Shown here piece by piece: positions 16,967-25,122 of a DNA stretch of 64,000 bases (position 1 is its first letter; each line of letters begins with the position of its first letter). A model generated the notes under the pieces. That model saw only the letters and a list, made by a program, of their open reading frames with translations, made no database searches and was not told the origin of the DNA. Source of the DNA: an uncultured Collinsella sp. (GTDB lineage: Bacteria > Actinomycetota > Coriobacteriia > Coriobacteriales > Coriobacteriaceae); assembly GCA_900768435.1 (NCBI GenBank), contig CAAGCW010000030.1, positions 1-64,000 of the forward strand, written 5' to 3'. The position numbers and the translations under genes were made by a program.

Positions 16967-18480
16967 TACAGCTCGCCTCCCTTCCCGGCAAAATCGGGCG
17001 CGACGGAAAGCGCGGGCGCACCCGTGGCGGCATCGGCAAAGCCGCGCTCAAGGGCGCGGGCAAACGTGAGCAGCTGACGGTCCTTAAAGGCCGGACCCAC
17101 CAGCTGGGCAGAAACGGGCAGCTGAGTGTCCTCGCCCAGGCCCAGCGGCACCGAGATGCCGCCGTTGCCGCAGATGTTGAGCGAGATGGTGTACAGGTCG
17201 GAGAGGTACATCTGCGTGGGGTCGCTGATCTCGCCAAACTTAAAGGCCGTGCGCGGCGAGGCGGGCATGAGGATGGTGTCCACCTTGGCATACGCGGCGT
17301 CGTAGTCCTGCGTGATGAGCGTGCGGGCCTTTTGCGCGGCGTAATAGTACTTGTCGTACACGCCCGAGCTCAGCAGGTAGGCGCCGAGCATCTGACGGCG
17401 CTTGGCCTCGGCGCCAAAACCGTGGGCGCGCGAGAGCGAGCTCTGGTCGGACAGGTTGGCGCAGCCCTCCTCCTGATAGCCGTAGCGAATGCCGTCGAAG
17501 CGAGCCAGGTTGGAGAACGCCTCGGCCGGGCCGATGACGTAGTAGGCGGCGATGGCGGCATCCAGGTGCGGCAGGTCGACCTCGACCAGCTCGGCACCCT
17601 GGTTCTGCAGCTCCTGGGCGGCGCGCTGAACAGCGGCCTTGACCTCGGGCGTCAGGCCCTCAGCCTCCATAAACGCAGGGATGATGCCCACGCGCTTGCC
17701 CTCGATGCTGTCGTTGAGATGCTCGGTAAAGTCGACGGCGCAATCCTGGCTGGTGCAGTCGTACGGATCGTGGCCCGCGCCGGTAAGCGCGTTCATGGCC
17801 AGCGCGACATCCTCGACCGTGCGGCCAAAGGGGCCCACCTGGTCGAGCGACGAGCCAAAGGCAACCACGCCGTAACGGCTCACGGCGCCATACGTGGGCT
17901 TAAAGCCCACCACGCCGCACAGCGACGCCGGCTGACGGATGGAGCCGCCGGTGTCCGAGCCCAGCGAGAGCGCGACCTCGCCCGCGGCGACGGCGGCAGC
18001 GGAGCCGCCCGAAGAACCGCCGGGCACGCGCTCGGTATCCCAAGGGTTGTTGGTGCGGTGGAACGCCGAGCTCTCGGTGGAGCTGCCAAAGGCAAACTCG
18101 TCCATGTTGGCCTTGCCCATGGGCAGGCAGCCGGCATCGAGCATGCGCTGGACGCAGGTGGCGGTGTAGACGCTCTGGTAGTCCCCGAGCATGCGGGAAG
18201 CGCAGGTGGTGCGCGTGCCCACGAGGTTCATGTTGTCCTTGATGGCCAGCGGCACGCCCGCGAGCGGGGGCAGTGGCTTGCCTGCGGCACGGTCGGCATC
18301 CACGCGCGCAGCGGCCTCGAGCGCAAGCTCGGGCGCCACCTGCAGGAATGCCTGGACCCCGCCCTCGCGCGCCTCGATGGCGGCAAGGGAGGCCTGGGCC
18401 ACCTCGGTAGCGGTAAAGTCGCCGGCGGCAACGCCCGCGGCGATCTGGGCGGCGGTAAGGGAATCGAAGCTTTGCGCCAT
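16966..18480 (-). CDS. gatA: Asp-tRNA(Asn)/Glu-tRNA(Gln) amidotransferase subunit A
   Basis: Glutamine amidase that releases ammonia for GatB. The 504-residue protein has the amidase signature with the catalytic Lys in PLAIKDNMN and the Ser-Ser pair in GGSSGGSAAAVAAG and GSDTGGSIRQPA. The start overlaps the gatC stop by 1 nt, and its stop overlaps gatB by 1 nt, which points to translational coupling. Confidence 0.97.
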   Translation of the reverse strand: MAQSFDSLTAAQIAAGVAAGDFTATEVAQASLAAIEAREGGVQAFLQVAPELALEAAARVDADRAAGKPLPPLAGVPLAIKDNMNLVGTRTTCASRMLGDYQSVYTATCVQRMLDAGCLPMGKANMDEFAFGSSTESSAFHRTNNPWDTERVPGGSSGGSAAAVAAGEVALSLGSDTGGSIRQPASLCGVVGFKPTYGAVSRYGVVAFGSSLDQVGPFGRTVEDVALAMNALTGAGHDPYDCTSQDCAVDFTEHLNDSIEGKRVGIIPAFMEAEGLTPEVKAAVQRAAQELQNQGAELVEVDLPHLDAAIAAYYVIGPAEAFSNLARFDGIRYGYQEEGCANLSDQSSLSRAHGFGAEAKRRQMLGAYLLSSGVYDKYYYAAQKARTLITQDYDAAYAKVDTILMPASPRTAFKFGEISDPTQMYLSDLYTISLNICGNGGISVPLGLGEDTQLPVSAQLVGPAFKDRQLLTFARALERGFADAATGAPALSVAPDFAGKGGEL

Positions 18481-18791
18481 TACTCGCTCTCCCCCTCTCC
18501 CAAAATGGACGGCACGCGGAAGTAGCGGTCGCGCGCGCTGCCGGCGTTTTCGAGCGCGACTTCGAGCGGCAGGTCGCGCTCGGGCTCGCGCAGGTCGTCG
18601 CCCATCACGTTGGACAGGCTTCCGATGGGATGGAACGTGGGCTCCACGTCGGGCAAGTCATATTGCAAGACGGGCTCGAGCATCTGGACGGCGTCGTTCA
18701 TGTAGGACGTCATCTGGGTGAGCTCGTCATCGGTCAGTGCGATTTTTGCGTACTCGGCGATGCCGCGCACGTCTTTCTCGCTGAGTGCCAT
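18480..18791 (-). CDS. gatC: Asp-tRNA(Asn)/Glu-tRNA(Gln) amidotransferase subunit C
   Basis: Small subunit that wraps GatA and GatB together. The 103-residue product starts MALSEKDVRGIAEYAKIALTDDE and contains the family stretch MLEPVLQYDLPDVEPTFHP. ATG at 18791 has GAAGGGAG upstream and is preferred over one six codons earlier. First gene of the operon. Confidence 0.95.
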   Translation of the reverse strand: MALSEKDVRGIAEYAKIALTDDELTQMTSYMNDAVQMLEPVLQYDLPDVEPTFHPIGSLSNVMGDDLREPERDLPLEVALENAGSARDRYFRVPSILGEGESE

Positions 18792-18946
18792 AGGCGCTCC
18801 CTTCCGCATAACAGATAAACCGCTCTAGTATACAAGGCAACGCCGCTTGGAGCAGGTGCTTTACTCAAATGCAGCGAAAACGTAACGAGGGCGGCGAGCA
18901 CGGGTGGGCGGTTCTGCAGCGAAAACCACACCGCCCACGACGAAAA

Positions 18947-19005
18947 CCATCACAACATTCGACGCTTTTCGTCAAAATAGCGATTTTCATCGAATGTTGT
19001 GATGG
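18947..19005. repeat. 59-bp palindrome, family II (CATCACAACATTCGA)
   Basis: Arms CCATCACAACATTCGA and TCGAATGTTGTGATGG with a centre containing GTCAAAATAGCGATTTTC. Same family as 31712-31770, 35849-35907 and 37091-37149. It lies 33 bp from a family I palindrome in the 293-bp gap upstream of gatC. Confidence 0.9.
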
Positions 19006-19038
19006 TTTGGATACCCCGAACGCCCAGTTGGAGCCAAT

Positions 19039-19071
19039 CCACCACAAAGGGGACAGGCACCTTTGTGGTGG
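19039..19071. repeat. 33-bp palindrome, family I (CCACCACAAAGG)
   Basis: CCACCACAAAGG, centre GGACAGGCA, CCTTTGTGGTGG. This is the reverse complement of the copies at 30696, 31658, 33241 and 49229. It is followed on the plus strand by TTTTGGGCG and sits 13 nt past the sortase stop at 19085. Confidence 0.9.
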
Positions 19072-19084
19072 TTTTGGGCGAGAC

Positions 19085-20023
19085 TTATGCCGAGGCTTTG
19101 GCCTTGCGGCGCTTGCGGACCGTGTGGATCACGATGTCCAGCAGCAACAGCACAATGGCTACGACCACGATGAGCACAGCAAACTCGCGCTTGCCCCAGT
19201 GGCGGCCGGCCAGCGACTTTTGCTTGTCGACGTCCTTCTTGTTGTACTTGGTGCGCACGCAATGCACCAGCAGGCGATGGTCGTTCACGCCGTAGGGCGT
19301 GCAGGTAACGAGCGTCACCTTGTCGGCGCCGGGCTCGATGGTCAGCGACTCCATCTCCTCGGGCAGCACCACCTCGGAGTCCACCATCTTGTAGGCAAGT
19401 GTCTTGCTCATGGTGTGCAGCAGTACCAAATCGCCGGGCTCCAGCGAATGGATGTCGTCGAACATACTCAGGTTGCGCATGCCCGAATGCGCGGTGAGCA
19501 CGCAATGCGTCGAGCTGCCGCCCACCGGCAAGCTCGTGCCCTCCAGGTGGCCGACGCCCGCCATAAGAACTTCCTCGCTCGTGCCATGGTAGATGGGCAT
19601 GCTTACGTCGATGGAGGGGATCTCGACCCAGCTCATCATGGGGTCGCGGTCAAAGATAAGCTGCTGAGCGTAGGGCTCGATCTGGTCAGCGGGAAGCTCG
19701 GTGGTCTCGCCCGCCAGCTGCTCGTTAAAGGAGCGAGCCTGCAGCAAGATACGCTCGCGCTCCTCTTCCGAGAGCGCGTCCACGGTGCTGGACACGGTGC
19801 TGATCTGGTTGAACACGCCCGAGGCCTCGAGCCGGTCCAAGATCCACGGCCAGGTCATAAGGCCCACGCCAATAAGGATGATGACGATGGTGATGAGCCG
19901 GTCGGCCCAGCGCGGCAGCCGCTTGCGACGGCGCTTGGGCTTTGGTTGAGGTTTGGGCTGAGGGCTTGAGCCACCGTCTGCCGCGGCGTTATTGCTCTTC
20001 ATATGTTTGGCGCCCTGCACCAT
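19085..20023 (-). CDS. class C sortase (pilus polymerase)
   Basis: Membrane transpeptidase that joins pilin subunits. The 312-residue protein has an N-terminal membrane segment (about 43-60), His179 in LTAHSG, Cys241 in TLVTCTPYG and Arg250 in NDHRLLV, and a C-terminal membrane segment (about 281-299) typical of class C. A basic proline-rich stretch (21-35) precedes the first helix. The ATG at 20023 has GAGGAG upstream. The only sortase in the window; its natural substrates are the LPXTG proteins at 23.3-30.2 kb, although other genes lie between. Confidence 0.93.
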   Translation of the reverse strand: MVQGAKHMKSNNAAADGGSSPQPKPQPKPKRRRKRLPRWADRLITIVIILIGVGLMTWPWILDRLEASGVFNQISTVSSTVDALSEEERERILLQARSFNEQLAGETTELPADQIEPYAQQLIFDRDPMMSWVEIPSIDVSMPIYHGTSEEVLMAGVGHLEGTSLPVGGSSTHCVLTAHSGMRNLSMFDDIHSLEPGDLVLLHTMSKTLAYKMVDSEVVLPEEMESLTIEPGADKVTLVTCTPYGVNDHRLLVHCVRTKYNKKDVDKQKSLAGRHWGKREFAVLIVVVAIVLLLLDIVIHTVRKRRKAKASA

Positions 20024-20134
20024 CGCCGGTCACTCCTCTACAGCTCAGGTTGTCTAAACAAATAATAGCCGATTAGCGAGCCCATGCGCCGGACAACGCA
20101 GCTAGACTACACTGTCCGGGCCACGTAACTCCAC

Positions 20135-20908
20135 TCAACCAATCAAGCCATATGTTGCTTTCATCGTCTCGAGCAACTGCGCCATCGTTACGCCCGCAAC
20201 CCCAATCTGTTTCAGATTGACGTCGCCCACCTCACAATCTTTAACAAACGCAAGCATATCGTCCTTCAGTTCTCCGCGCAGGTCGACGCCTTCCGACTCG
20301 CCAAGCAGCTGAGCAAGCCTCAGCGTATCGCGTTTATGCTTTTTTACCTTCCTCGAATCAACGTTCTCCCCCGCTTCCCTTCTAGCTTTTAGGTCGAGAT
20401 ACGCCTTCGCTTTGAACGGGACAATGTATTCCGTGCCCAGGACCGAAACGCCGCCTACGGTCCGAATTCCCTGAAGGAACAAGCTGTAGTAAGCATCGTC
20501 TAACAAAATTGCCGAAAGACTGCTTATGTTTTCATCAACGTGAATTGGCGCCACATCAATCCCCTCACGACCCTTTAGAAAGTCGGGGCACTTCGCGAAG
20601 AGTTCGATCATATGGGGGTAACCCGGCCTCTTAGGCTCTGTAAACCGATAAAAACATGAGCCTTTGCCTTCGCCCCAGCCGCAGCGGTAGCCGCCATCAC
20701 GCACCAAAGTCCATATAGCTTCTGCCGTCTGAGGCAACCGGTCATCGGCGACAATTACCACATCAAAATCGTGAGTCATCCTAAACGGAAGTCCCGCCTC
20801 CGCGAGCAAAATGTCGCATGCCGTGCCGCCGATAAGAGCATACGATCCTACAGCTTCTTGCATATGCTGCTGGAATTCTTGGAGACCTTCTACAGCGCTT
20901 CTTGCCAT
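20135..20908 (-). CDS. nucleotidyltransferase-fold protein, AbiEii-like
   Basis: 257 residues. YALIGGTACDILL followed by FRMTHDFDVVIV gives the GG and hDhDh pattern of minimal nucleotidyltransferases; the later block VPFKAKAYLDLKARREAG and KKHKRDTLRLAQLL resembles AbiEii/AbiGii-type proteins. It overlaps the upstream winged-helix gene by 19 nt, which suggests a coupled pair like type IV AbiE systems, where the NTase is the toxin. The family match is from motif pattern only. Confidence 0.65.
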   Translation of the reverse strand: MARSAVEGLQEFQQHMQEAVGSYALIGGTACDILLAEAGLPFRMTHDFDVVIVADDRLPQTAEAIWTLVRDGGYRCGWGEGKGSCFYRFTEPKRPGYPHMIELFAKCPDFLKGREGIDVAPIHVDENISSLSAILLDDAYYSLFLQGIRTVGGVSVLGTEYIVPFKAKAYLDLKARREAGENVDSRKVKKHKRDTLRLAQLLGESEGVDLRGELKDDMLAFVKDCEVGDVNLKQIGVAGVTMAQLLETMKATYGLIG

Positions 20909-21858
20909 GGATATTCCTTTCCAAACATGCGATCGACTTCGAGCTGAATTCGCTCATCGTCGATTGCCGCCAAAGATAGCGCAAGCGAAATGTCGTCGAC
21001 ACGGGAGGAGCCGGCAAACACGGGTGCATAGCGCCACACTTGGATCATCGCCGTTTCGTTATCCGGCAGCTCTCCATCTGCGACTTCGAGGTCGCTCAGT
21101 TGACGCCATGCACTTCTTAAGACGGCCTTTTGTTCCATGCCCGGCGCAGCGAGCATCGAACGCGCAGCGAGCGCCGTCTCCCCGGCGTCAACAAGATAGT
21201 CGATCTGCGGCGTCTTCCTTGCAAAAAAGACCTTCGAGACAGGCGAGGAGAGCTCTGCCATGTGCTCGCTAAGCAGAAGATCAACGGCAACAGGGAACAC
21301 GACGACACGTCGCTCGCAACGCTCGCGCCTCGCGAGTCCCCTGTCAACAAGCTCAGTTATGGCCTCACTCGCGCGGCTTGCCGAGATCCCAAGCGCACGA
21401 CAAAGGTCATAGGGACGATATGGCTCCTGGGCTGCTCCCCAGATTGCGGCAGCCTGCGCGTTGGGTGACATCTTGGTCGCGTGATTGCGAAACCGGACAC
21501 TGCCCCTCTCCGTGCAGGCCGTGCCCATAAATGGAAGAAAAGCCTGTCTGCCGGGGCAAACAAACGGAATCCCTTGTGCGACCAATGCTTTGCGCTGACG
21601 TGCATCGGCATCAGGAAACGAAACGACAACAGGAGTCTCCGCGCGCAAGGCTAGCTGGCTATAGACTCTCTTAGCCTCGGGAAGCCCGACGCCAGTAGGC
21701 AAGCTTGCAAGCAAAAACGAAAAACCGTTTGCGTCAACAGCGCGGACCTCAATCGCCCGCAGATGCAGCGGCAAGCATGCGGATCCAGGCCAAGTTTTGG
21801 TCTTGGCGGAAAGGCCTAGTGCTTCTTGTAAGTAGATTAGTGCTTCGTTCATTTCCAT
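20890..21858 (-). CDS. winged-helix protein paired with the NTase, AbiEi-like
   Basis: About 322 residues. A winged-helix region near residues 150-200 is suggested by PYRPYDLCRALGISASRASEAITELVDRGLARR. The rest has no motif I know. Start set at the ATG at 21858 because a TATAAT (21894-21889) overlaps the upstream in-frame ATG at 21897 and fits as -10; the ATG at 21852 is another option. As the first gene of the pair it would be the antitoxin and autoregulator in an AbiE-type reading, which is an inference. Confidence 0.6.
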   Translation of the reverse strand: MEMNEALIYLQEALGLSAKTKTWPGSACLPLHLRAIEVRAVDANGFSFLLASLPTGVGLPEAKRVYSQLALRAETPVVVSFPDADARQRKALVAQGIPFVCPGRQAFLPFMGTACTERGSVRFRNHATKMSPNAQAAAIWGAAQEPYRPYDLCRALGISASRASEAITELVDRGLARRERCERRVVVFPVAVDLLLSEHMAELSSPVSKVFFARKTPQIDYLVDAGETALAARSMLAAPGMEQKAVLRSAWRQLSDLEVADGELPDNETAMIQVWRYAPVFAGSSRVDDISLALSLAAIDDERIQLEVDRMFGKEYPWQEAL

Positions 21859-21888
21859 CGTTTTCGTTTGATTCCAGTTTGTATTGGA

Positions 21889-21894
21889 ATTATA
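21889..21894 (-). promoter_or_regulatory. candidate -10 box of the AbiE-like pair
   Basis: Perfect TATAAT on the minus strand in an AT-rich stretch, 31 nt before the ATG at 21858. No clear -35 box. Confidence 0.4.
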
Positions 21895-21957
21895 CATAAT
21901 TTTCGGAATTAAAGAGATACTGTTCGTGCCTACGCCAGCATTTGCGTTTTCAAAATG

Positions 21958-21989
21958 TCCCGAATCGACTGGGCGATTCGGGATACAAT
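21958..21989 (+). promoter_or_regulatory. plus-strand promoter-like site facing the small ORF, unit 1
   Basis: Inverted repeat TCCCGAATCG (21958-21967) and CGATTCGGGA (21974-21983) abuts TACAAT (21984-21989). The arrangement is kept in units 2 and 3, one arm base differing in unit 2. It would start a short RNA running toward the shared terminator at 22060-22087, convergent to the small ORF. No good -35 box is seen, so an activator or repressor may bind the palindrome. Confidence 0.5.
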
Positions 21990-22059
21990 GTCAATAGAAA
22001 ACGACGCACCCCGCGTAAATGTACGAGAGCGCGGGCGGCCTAGTTTTCTGGTTTTGTTA

Positions 22060-22087
22060 AATGCCCGGGATCCGACCCCCGGGCATT
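22060..22087. terminator. bidirectional terminator, unit 1
   Basis: Perfect arms AATGCCCGGG (22060-22069) and CCCGGGCATT (22078-22087). It ends the small ORF transcript on the minus strand and the convergent RNA on the plus strand (ATTCTTATTTG follows). Confidence 0.7.
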
Positions 22088-22088
22088 C

Positions 22089-22241
22089 TTATTTGCGCTT
22101 GTTGCGGCGCAAATACCGTCCACCGTCCGCACCGCGCGTGCGCCTACGGACCTTAAACCGAACCTCATACGAGTCAAGAAACGCGATGACGAACGTGCCC
22201 ACCGCCGCGAGGGCGGCGAGCGCGTTAAGGAATTTCAGCAT
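22089..22241 (-). CDS. small membrane/basic peptide, candidate type I toxin, copy 1
   Basis: 50 residues. A hydrophobic N-terminal helix (FLNALAALAAVGTFVIAFL, about residues 4-22) is followed by an acidic DSYE and a strongly basic tail rich in Arg and Lys (VRFKVRRRTRG to RRNKRK). The ATG at 22241 has a perfect GGAGGT 6 nt upstream and the stop runs straight into the terminator. Size, charge layout and tandem duplication resemble Fst/Ldr/TxpA-type toxins, but no sequence family is recognised. Two copies with synonymous and conservative changes argue that it is translated. Confidence 0.65.
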   Translation of the reverse strand: MLKFLNALAALAAVGTFVIAFLDSYEVRFKVRRRTRGADGGRYLRRNKRK

Positions 22242-22341
22242 TTGGGGACCTCCGATCGAGTCGTCGGCCGCCCGCGCACGAGATGCGTCGCAAGGGTTAT
22301 TTTACTGCGAGTGTATGCACCCACAGCTGGTCAACGCGATT

Positions 22342-22370
22342 TTGACAAACATTTGTTCGATAGTTACAAG
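22342..22370 (+). promoter_or_regulatory. plus-strand promoter at the end of unit 1
   Basis: TTGACA (22342-22347), 17-nt spacer, TACAAG (22365-22370). It would transcribe into the next unit in the antisense direction to the small ORF. In unit 2 the boxes weaken to TTGCAA and TACACA. Confidence 0.5.
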
Positions 22371-22543
22371 CACGATTCCTCACCCAGCGGAGCCTGGCCG
22401 CATTGTCCGGGTTTGCCCGACGTGTTTGCGTTTTCAAAATGTCCCGGATCGGCGGGGCGATTCGGGATACAATAGCTACAGGAAACGACGCACCCCACGT
22501 AAGTGTACGAGAGCGCGGGCGGCCTAGTTTTCAGTTTTTGTTA

Positions 22544-22571
22544 AATGCCCGGGATCCGACCCCCGGGCATT
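22544..22571. terminator. bidirectional terminator, unit 2
   Basis: Same AATGCCCGGG / CCCGGGCATT hairpin as unit 1, between the small ORF stop and the convergent RNA. Confidence 0.7.
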
Positions 22572-22572
22572 C

Positions 22573-22722
22573 TTATTTGCGCTTTCGGCGCAAATGCCGT
22601 CCACCGTCCGCACCGCGCGTGCGCCTACGGACCTTAAACCGAACTTCATACGAGTCAAGAAACGCGATGACGAACGAGCCCACCGCCGCGAGGGCGGCGA
22701 GCGCGTTAAGGAATTTCAGCAT
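22573..22722 (-). CDS. small membrane/basic peptide, candidate type I toxin, copy 2
   Basis: 49 residues, starting MLKFLNALAALAAVGSFVI and ending GRHLRRKRK. It differs from copy 1 at Thr16 to Ser and in the tail (loss of one residue). Same GGAGGT ribosome site and same terminator. A TAAAAT box is conserved upstream of both copies. The longer open frame to 22800 lacks a ribosome site. Confidence 0.65.
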   Translation of the reverse strand: MLKFLNALAALAAVGSFVIAFLDSYEVRFKVRRRTRGADGGRHLRRKRK

Positions 22723-22904
22723 ATGGTGACCTCCGATCGAGTCGTCGGCCGCCCGCGCACGGGATGCGTCGCAAGGGTATTTTACTGCGAGTGCATGCAC
22801 CCGCAGCTGCTAAACGCAATAATTGCAAACATTTGTTCGATAGTTACACACACGGTTCCTCGTCCAGCGGAGCCTGGCCGCATTGTCCGGGTTTGCCCGA
22901 CGTG

Positions 22905-23158
22905 TTTGCGTTTTCAAATGTCCCGAATCGGCGGGGCGATTCGGGATACAATCGTTACAGGAAACGACACGCCCCGCGTAAGTGTTCGAAAGCGCGAGTG
23001 AGCAGTTTCCGGTGTTGTTAAATGTCCGGACTCCGAACCCCGGGCATTTTAATTTGCACGCGCGGCGCAAATGTCTTCTACCGTCCGCACCGCGCGTGCG
23101 CCTACGGACCTTAAACCGAACTTCATACGAGTCAAGAAACGCGATGACGAACGTGCCC
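22905..23158. repeat. tandem repeat unit 3, truncated
   Basis: Homology to units 1 and 2 begins at TTTGCG and stops inside the small ORF at about 23158, where unrelated sequence leading to the pilus terminator takes over. Confidence 0.85.
23049..23158 (-). pseudogene. remnant of the small toxin-like ORF, copy 3
   Basis: The frame still reads AGTFVIAFLDSYEVRFKVRRRTRG but the start codon and first residues are missing, the stop is lost and the terminator hairpin has decayed (AATGTCCGG versus CCCGGGCATT). A broken copy. Confidence 0.75.
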
Positions 23159-23191
23159 GCATCGGACGATGAAGGCTGGCTGTGTTATCCC

Positions 23192-23231
23192 AAAAAAAAA
23201 CGGGGCAGACTCCAGTGCGGAGTCTACCCCG
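23192..23231 (-). terminator. terminator of the pilus operon
   Basis: 13-bp stem CGGGGTAGACTCC / GGAGTCTGCCCCG (one mismatch, G-T type), followed on the minus strand by nine T residues. It lies 100 nt past the last pilin gene and separates the operon from the repeats. Confidence 0.92.
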
Positions 23232-23331
23232 AAAAGAGAATGGCAAAGCAAGAACGTCAATGGACGAGAAAAGTGTCCGCAAGTCTCATGGCCATCACAT
23301 CCCACCTGCCAAAGGGATGGGTGAGCGAGCG

Positions 23332-25014
23332 TTACTCCTGCTCGGACTCCTCAGCCTGCTTACGGCTGCGGATGAGGTGTGCCACGCCAATGCACAGCAC
23401 CGCGCCACCAGCGATCCAAGTGAAGGTCACGCCGTTAAGGCCGGTGAGCGGGAGGCTGACCTGCTTGGTATCGCCAACGGTGATATTGAAGGTGCCGTTG
23501 GAGTCCTTCTCCGAGTTAGACTGCGCCGTCAGCTTGTTGTCACCAAAATTTCCGTCGGTGAGGCCGGCGATAACCTTGTCGCCCTGGTTAGTCTTAAGCT
23601 CGCCAGTGAGCTCAGTAAGACCGGCATTCGGATCATTGGCGGTCATGGTCGGCTTGATCTCGAAGGTGAAAGGCTCGACCGTGGTATAACCGTCGGGAGC
23701 AGAAACCTCCGTAACAGTATAGGTGCCGGCGTCGAGACCGGTAAGCGTAATGACGCCCTGCTTGTTCGTCGTAAGAACAATCTTGGTGTCACTCAAAGTG
23801 CCGTCAGCCTGGACATATTTAGCGTCTACGTTTTTCTCGTCTCCGTTGGTCATAATGGTGAACTGGGCATTTTCAAGCGCCGCCTCGGTGCCCAGGTCAA
23901 CCTTGTTGATCTTGAGACCGTAGGTGTAGTCCTTGACCGTGTCGGGCTGAGTCTCGCCGTGGTCGTTGGTCATGGGGTTATTGGAGTAGTGGAGCGTCAC
24001 GGTGTTCTCGTTACCCAGGGTGCCCGCGACGACCGCGTCCTTGTTGATCCATGCCTTATAGGAGACAACGATGCAGGAGTTCTCGGTGACGCCACTGACC
24101 TCCTTCAGGTTATCGCAGGTCCACGTCGTCGTCTTGCTGTCATCGTCGGCAGCATCGGTGGGCGTCAACTGCGAGAATTTGTCAGTAATATCCGTGCCGT
24201 GCGCGCGATCGGGATCTTTCTTCGCGGCATCCTTGTTCGCATACAGGTAGACCTTGGCGTCGCCCTGCAGCGTCAGGCCCTTGGAGATCTGGTCGGAGAA
24301 CTGGTAGTAATACGTGTCGTACTTGTCGAAGTTCTCGGCGACGGTGCCGTAGAGGTTGTACGTCACGTCCTGGCCGACCTGGGAGTCAGCGGCGTCATAC
24401 TCCTTGCCGTCGGCATCGCTCACGATCTTCTTCTCGACGGTGGGGATGCCCGTTTTCTCAGTGATGTTAACGGGCGTGCTACCCACGACAGTGAAGATCG
24501 GGGACGAACCCGCCTCGCCAACCTCGATAGTGCCGGTATCGGTCACAAAGAGCCAGTAGCCGTGCGCAAGATTGGAAGCTTGACGGTTGGTCGTCGTCAC
24601 GGTTTCGGTAAGATCGTCCACGGCGTCGGCAATCTTGTACGCAACGGAATCGGACGGTACGCGGGTTTTCTGATTGGTTCCCGTCACTTCACGCGTAATC
24701 CAGTCTGCGGCGTCCTGGGCAGTCTTTCCCGCATAGGACGGTTCCTTATCCATGATAACGCCCTCGACAGCCCTCTGCACGTTATCGTTTGCCCACGCAA
24801 TGTTGCTGACGTTCCCCTTGTCGTCAACATCGGCCTCAAAAATCTGATAGCCCTTGAACTCGGTTTTATTGCCCTCAACGTTCGTGATCGTCACCGAGCC
24901 GTTCGCATCCGCCGCGAACGCCATCGTGACCGGCGCCATGACTCCGCCGAAGCTCAGGGCTGCGGTGAGGCCGGCGGTTACTGCCAGGCGTGCGATGTTC
25001 TTGCTCATGCTCAT
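23332..25014 (-). CDS. LPXTG-anchored major pilin, SpaH/FctA-type isopeptide protein
   Basis: Secreted 560-residue pilus shaft candidate. Signal peptide at residues 1-35 (MSMSKNIARLAV to MAFA-A), pilin domains with TVEKKI as likely pilin-lysine region, an E-box YTVTEVSAPDGYT near residue 460, then sorting signal LPLTG, hydrophobic helix and positive tail RSRKQ. The ATG at 25014 has GGAGG 8 nt upstream. Last gene of the pilus operon, after a 108-nt gap. Sortase C at 19.1 kb would polymerise it. Confidence 0.9.
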   Translation of the reverse strand: MSMSKNIARLAVTAGLTAALSFGGVMAPVTMAFAADANGSVTITNVEGNKTEFKGYQIFEADVDDKGNVSNIAWANDNVQRAVEGVIMDKEPSYAGKTAQDAADWITREVTGTNQKTRVPSDSVAYKIADAVDDLTETVTTTNRQASNLAHGYWLFVTDTGTIEVGEAGSSPIFTVVGSTPVNITEKTGIPTVEKKIVSDADGKEYDAADSQVGQDVTYNLYGTVAENFDKYDTYYYQFSDQISKGLTLQGDAKVYLYANKDAAKKDPDRAHGTDITDKFSQLTPTDAADDDSKTTTWTCDNLKEVSGVTENSCIVVSYKAWINKDAVVAGTLGNENTVTLHYSNNPMTNDHGETQPDTVKDYTYGLKINKVDLGTEAALENAQFTIMTNGDEKNVDAKYVQADGTLSDTKIVLTTNKQGVITLTGLDAGTYTVTEVSAPDGYTTVEPFTFEIKPTMTANDPNAGLTELTGELKTNQGDKVIAGLTDGNFGDNKLTAQSNSEKDSNGTFNITVGDTKQVSLPLTGLNGVTFTWIAGGAVLCIGVAHLIRSRKQAEESEQE

Positions 25015-25122
25015 CTTCTTTTCCTCCGTTTTCCGGTTGGTTCTAATTCGATCGGTCATCGTCTGTCTGTGTCTTAGCATCTACTTCGCTACGTCTCGCC
25101 CCGCTCTCTGTGGGGCTGCCAG

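Larger units (their letters stand above)
21941..22424. repeat. tandem repeat unit 1 of about 480 bp
   Basis: Begins TTTGCGTTTTCAAAATGTCC. Contains a plus-strand hairpin and TACAAT box, a bidirectional terminator, a convergent 50-codon gene and an upstream region. Unit 2 (22425-22904) is nearly identical and unit 3 is cut short. Confidence 0.9.
22425..22904. repeat. tandem repeat unit 2 of about 480 bp
   Basis: Second full unit, same order of parts as unit 1, with a few substitutions and small indels spread along its length. Confidence 0.9.

Noticed and set aside
22810..23070. 86-residue Cys-rich frame across repeat units 2 and 3
   Set aside because: It arises from read-through of the broken unit 3 ORF and its lost stop. 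It has no ribosome site and is not present in unit 1.
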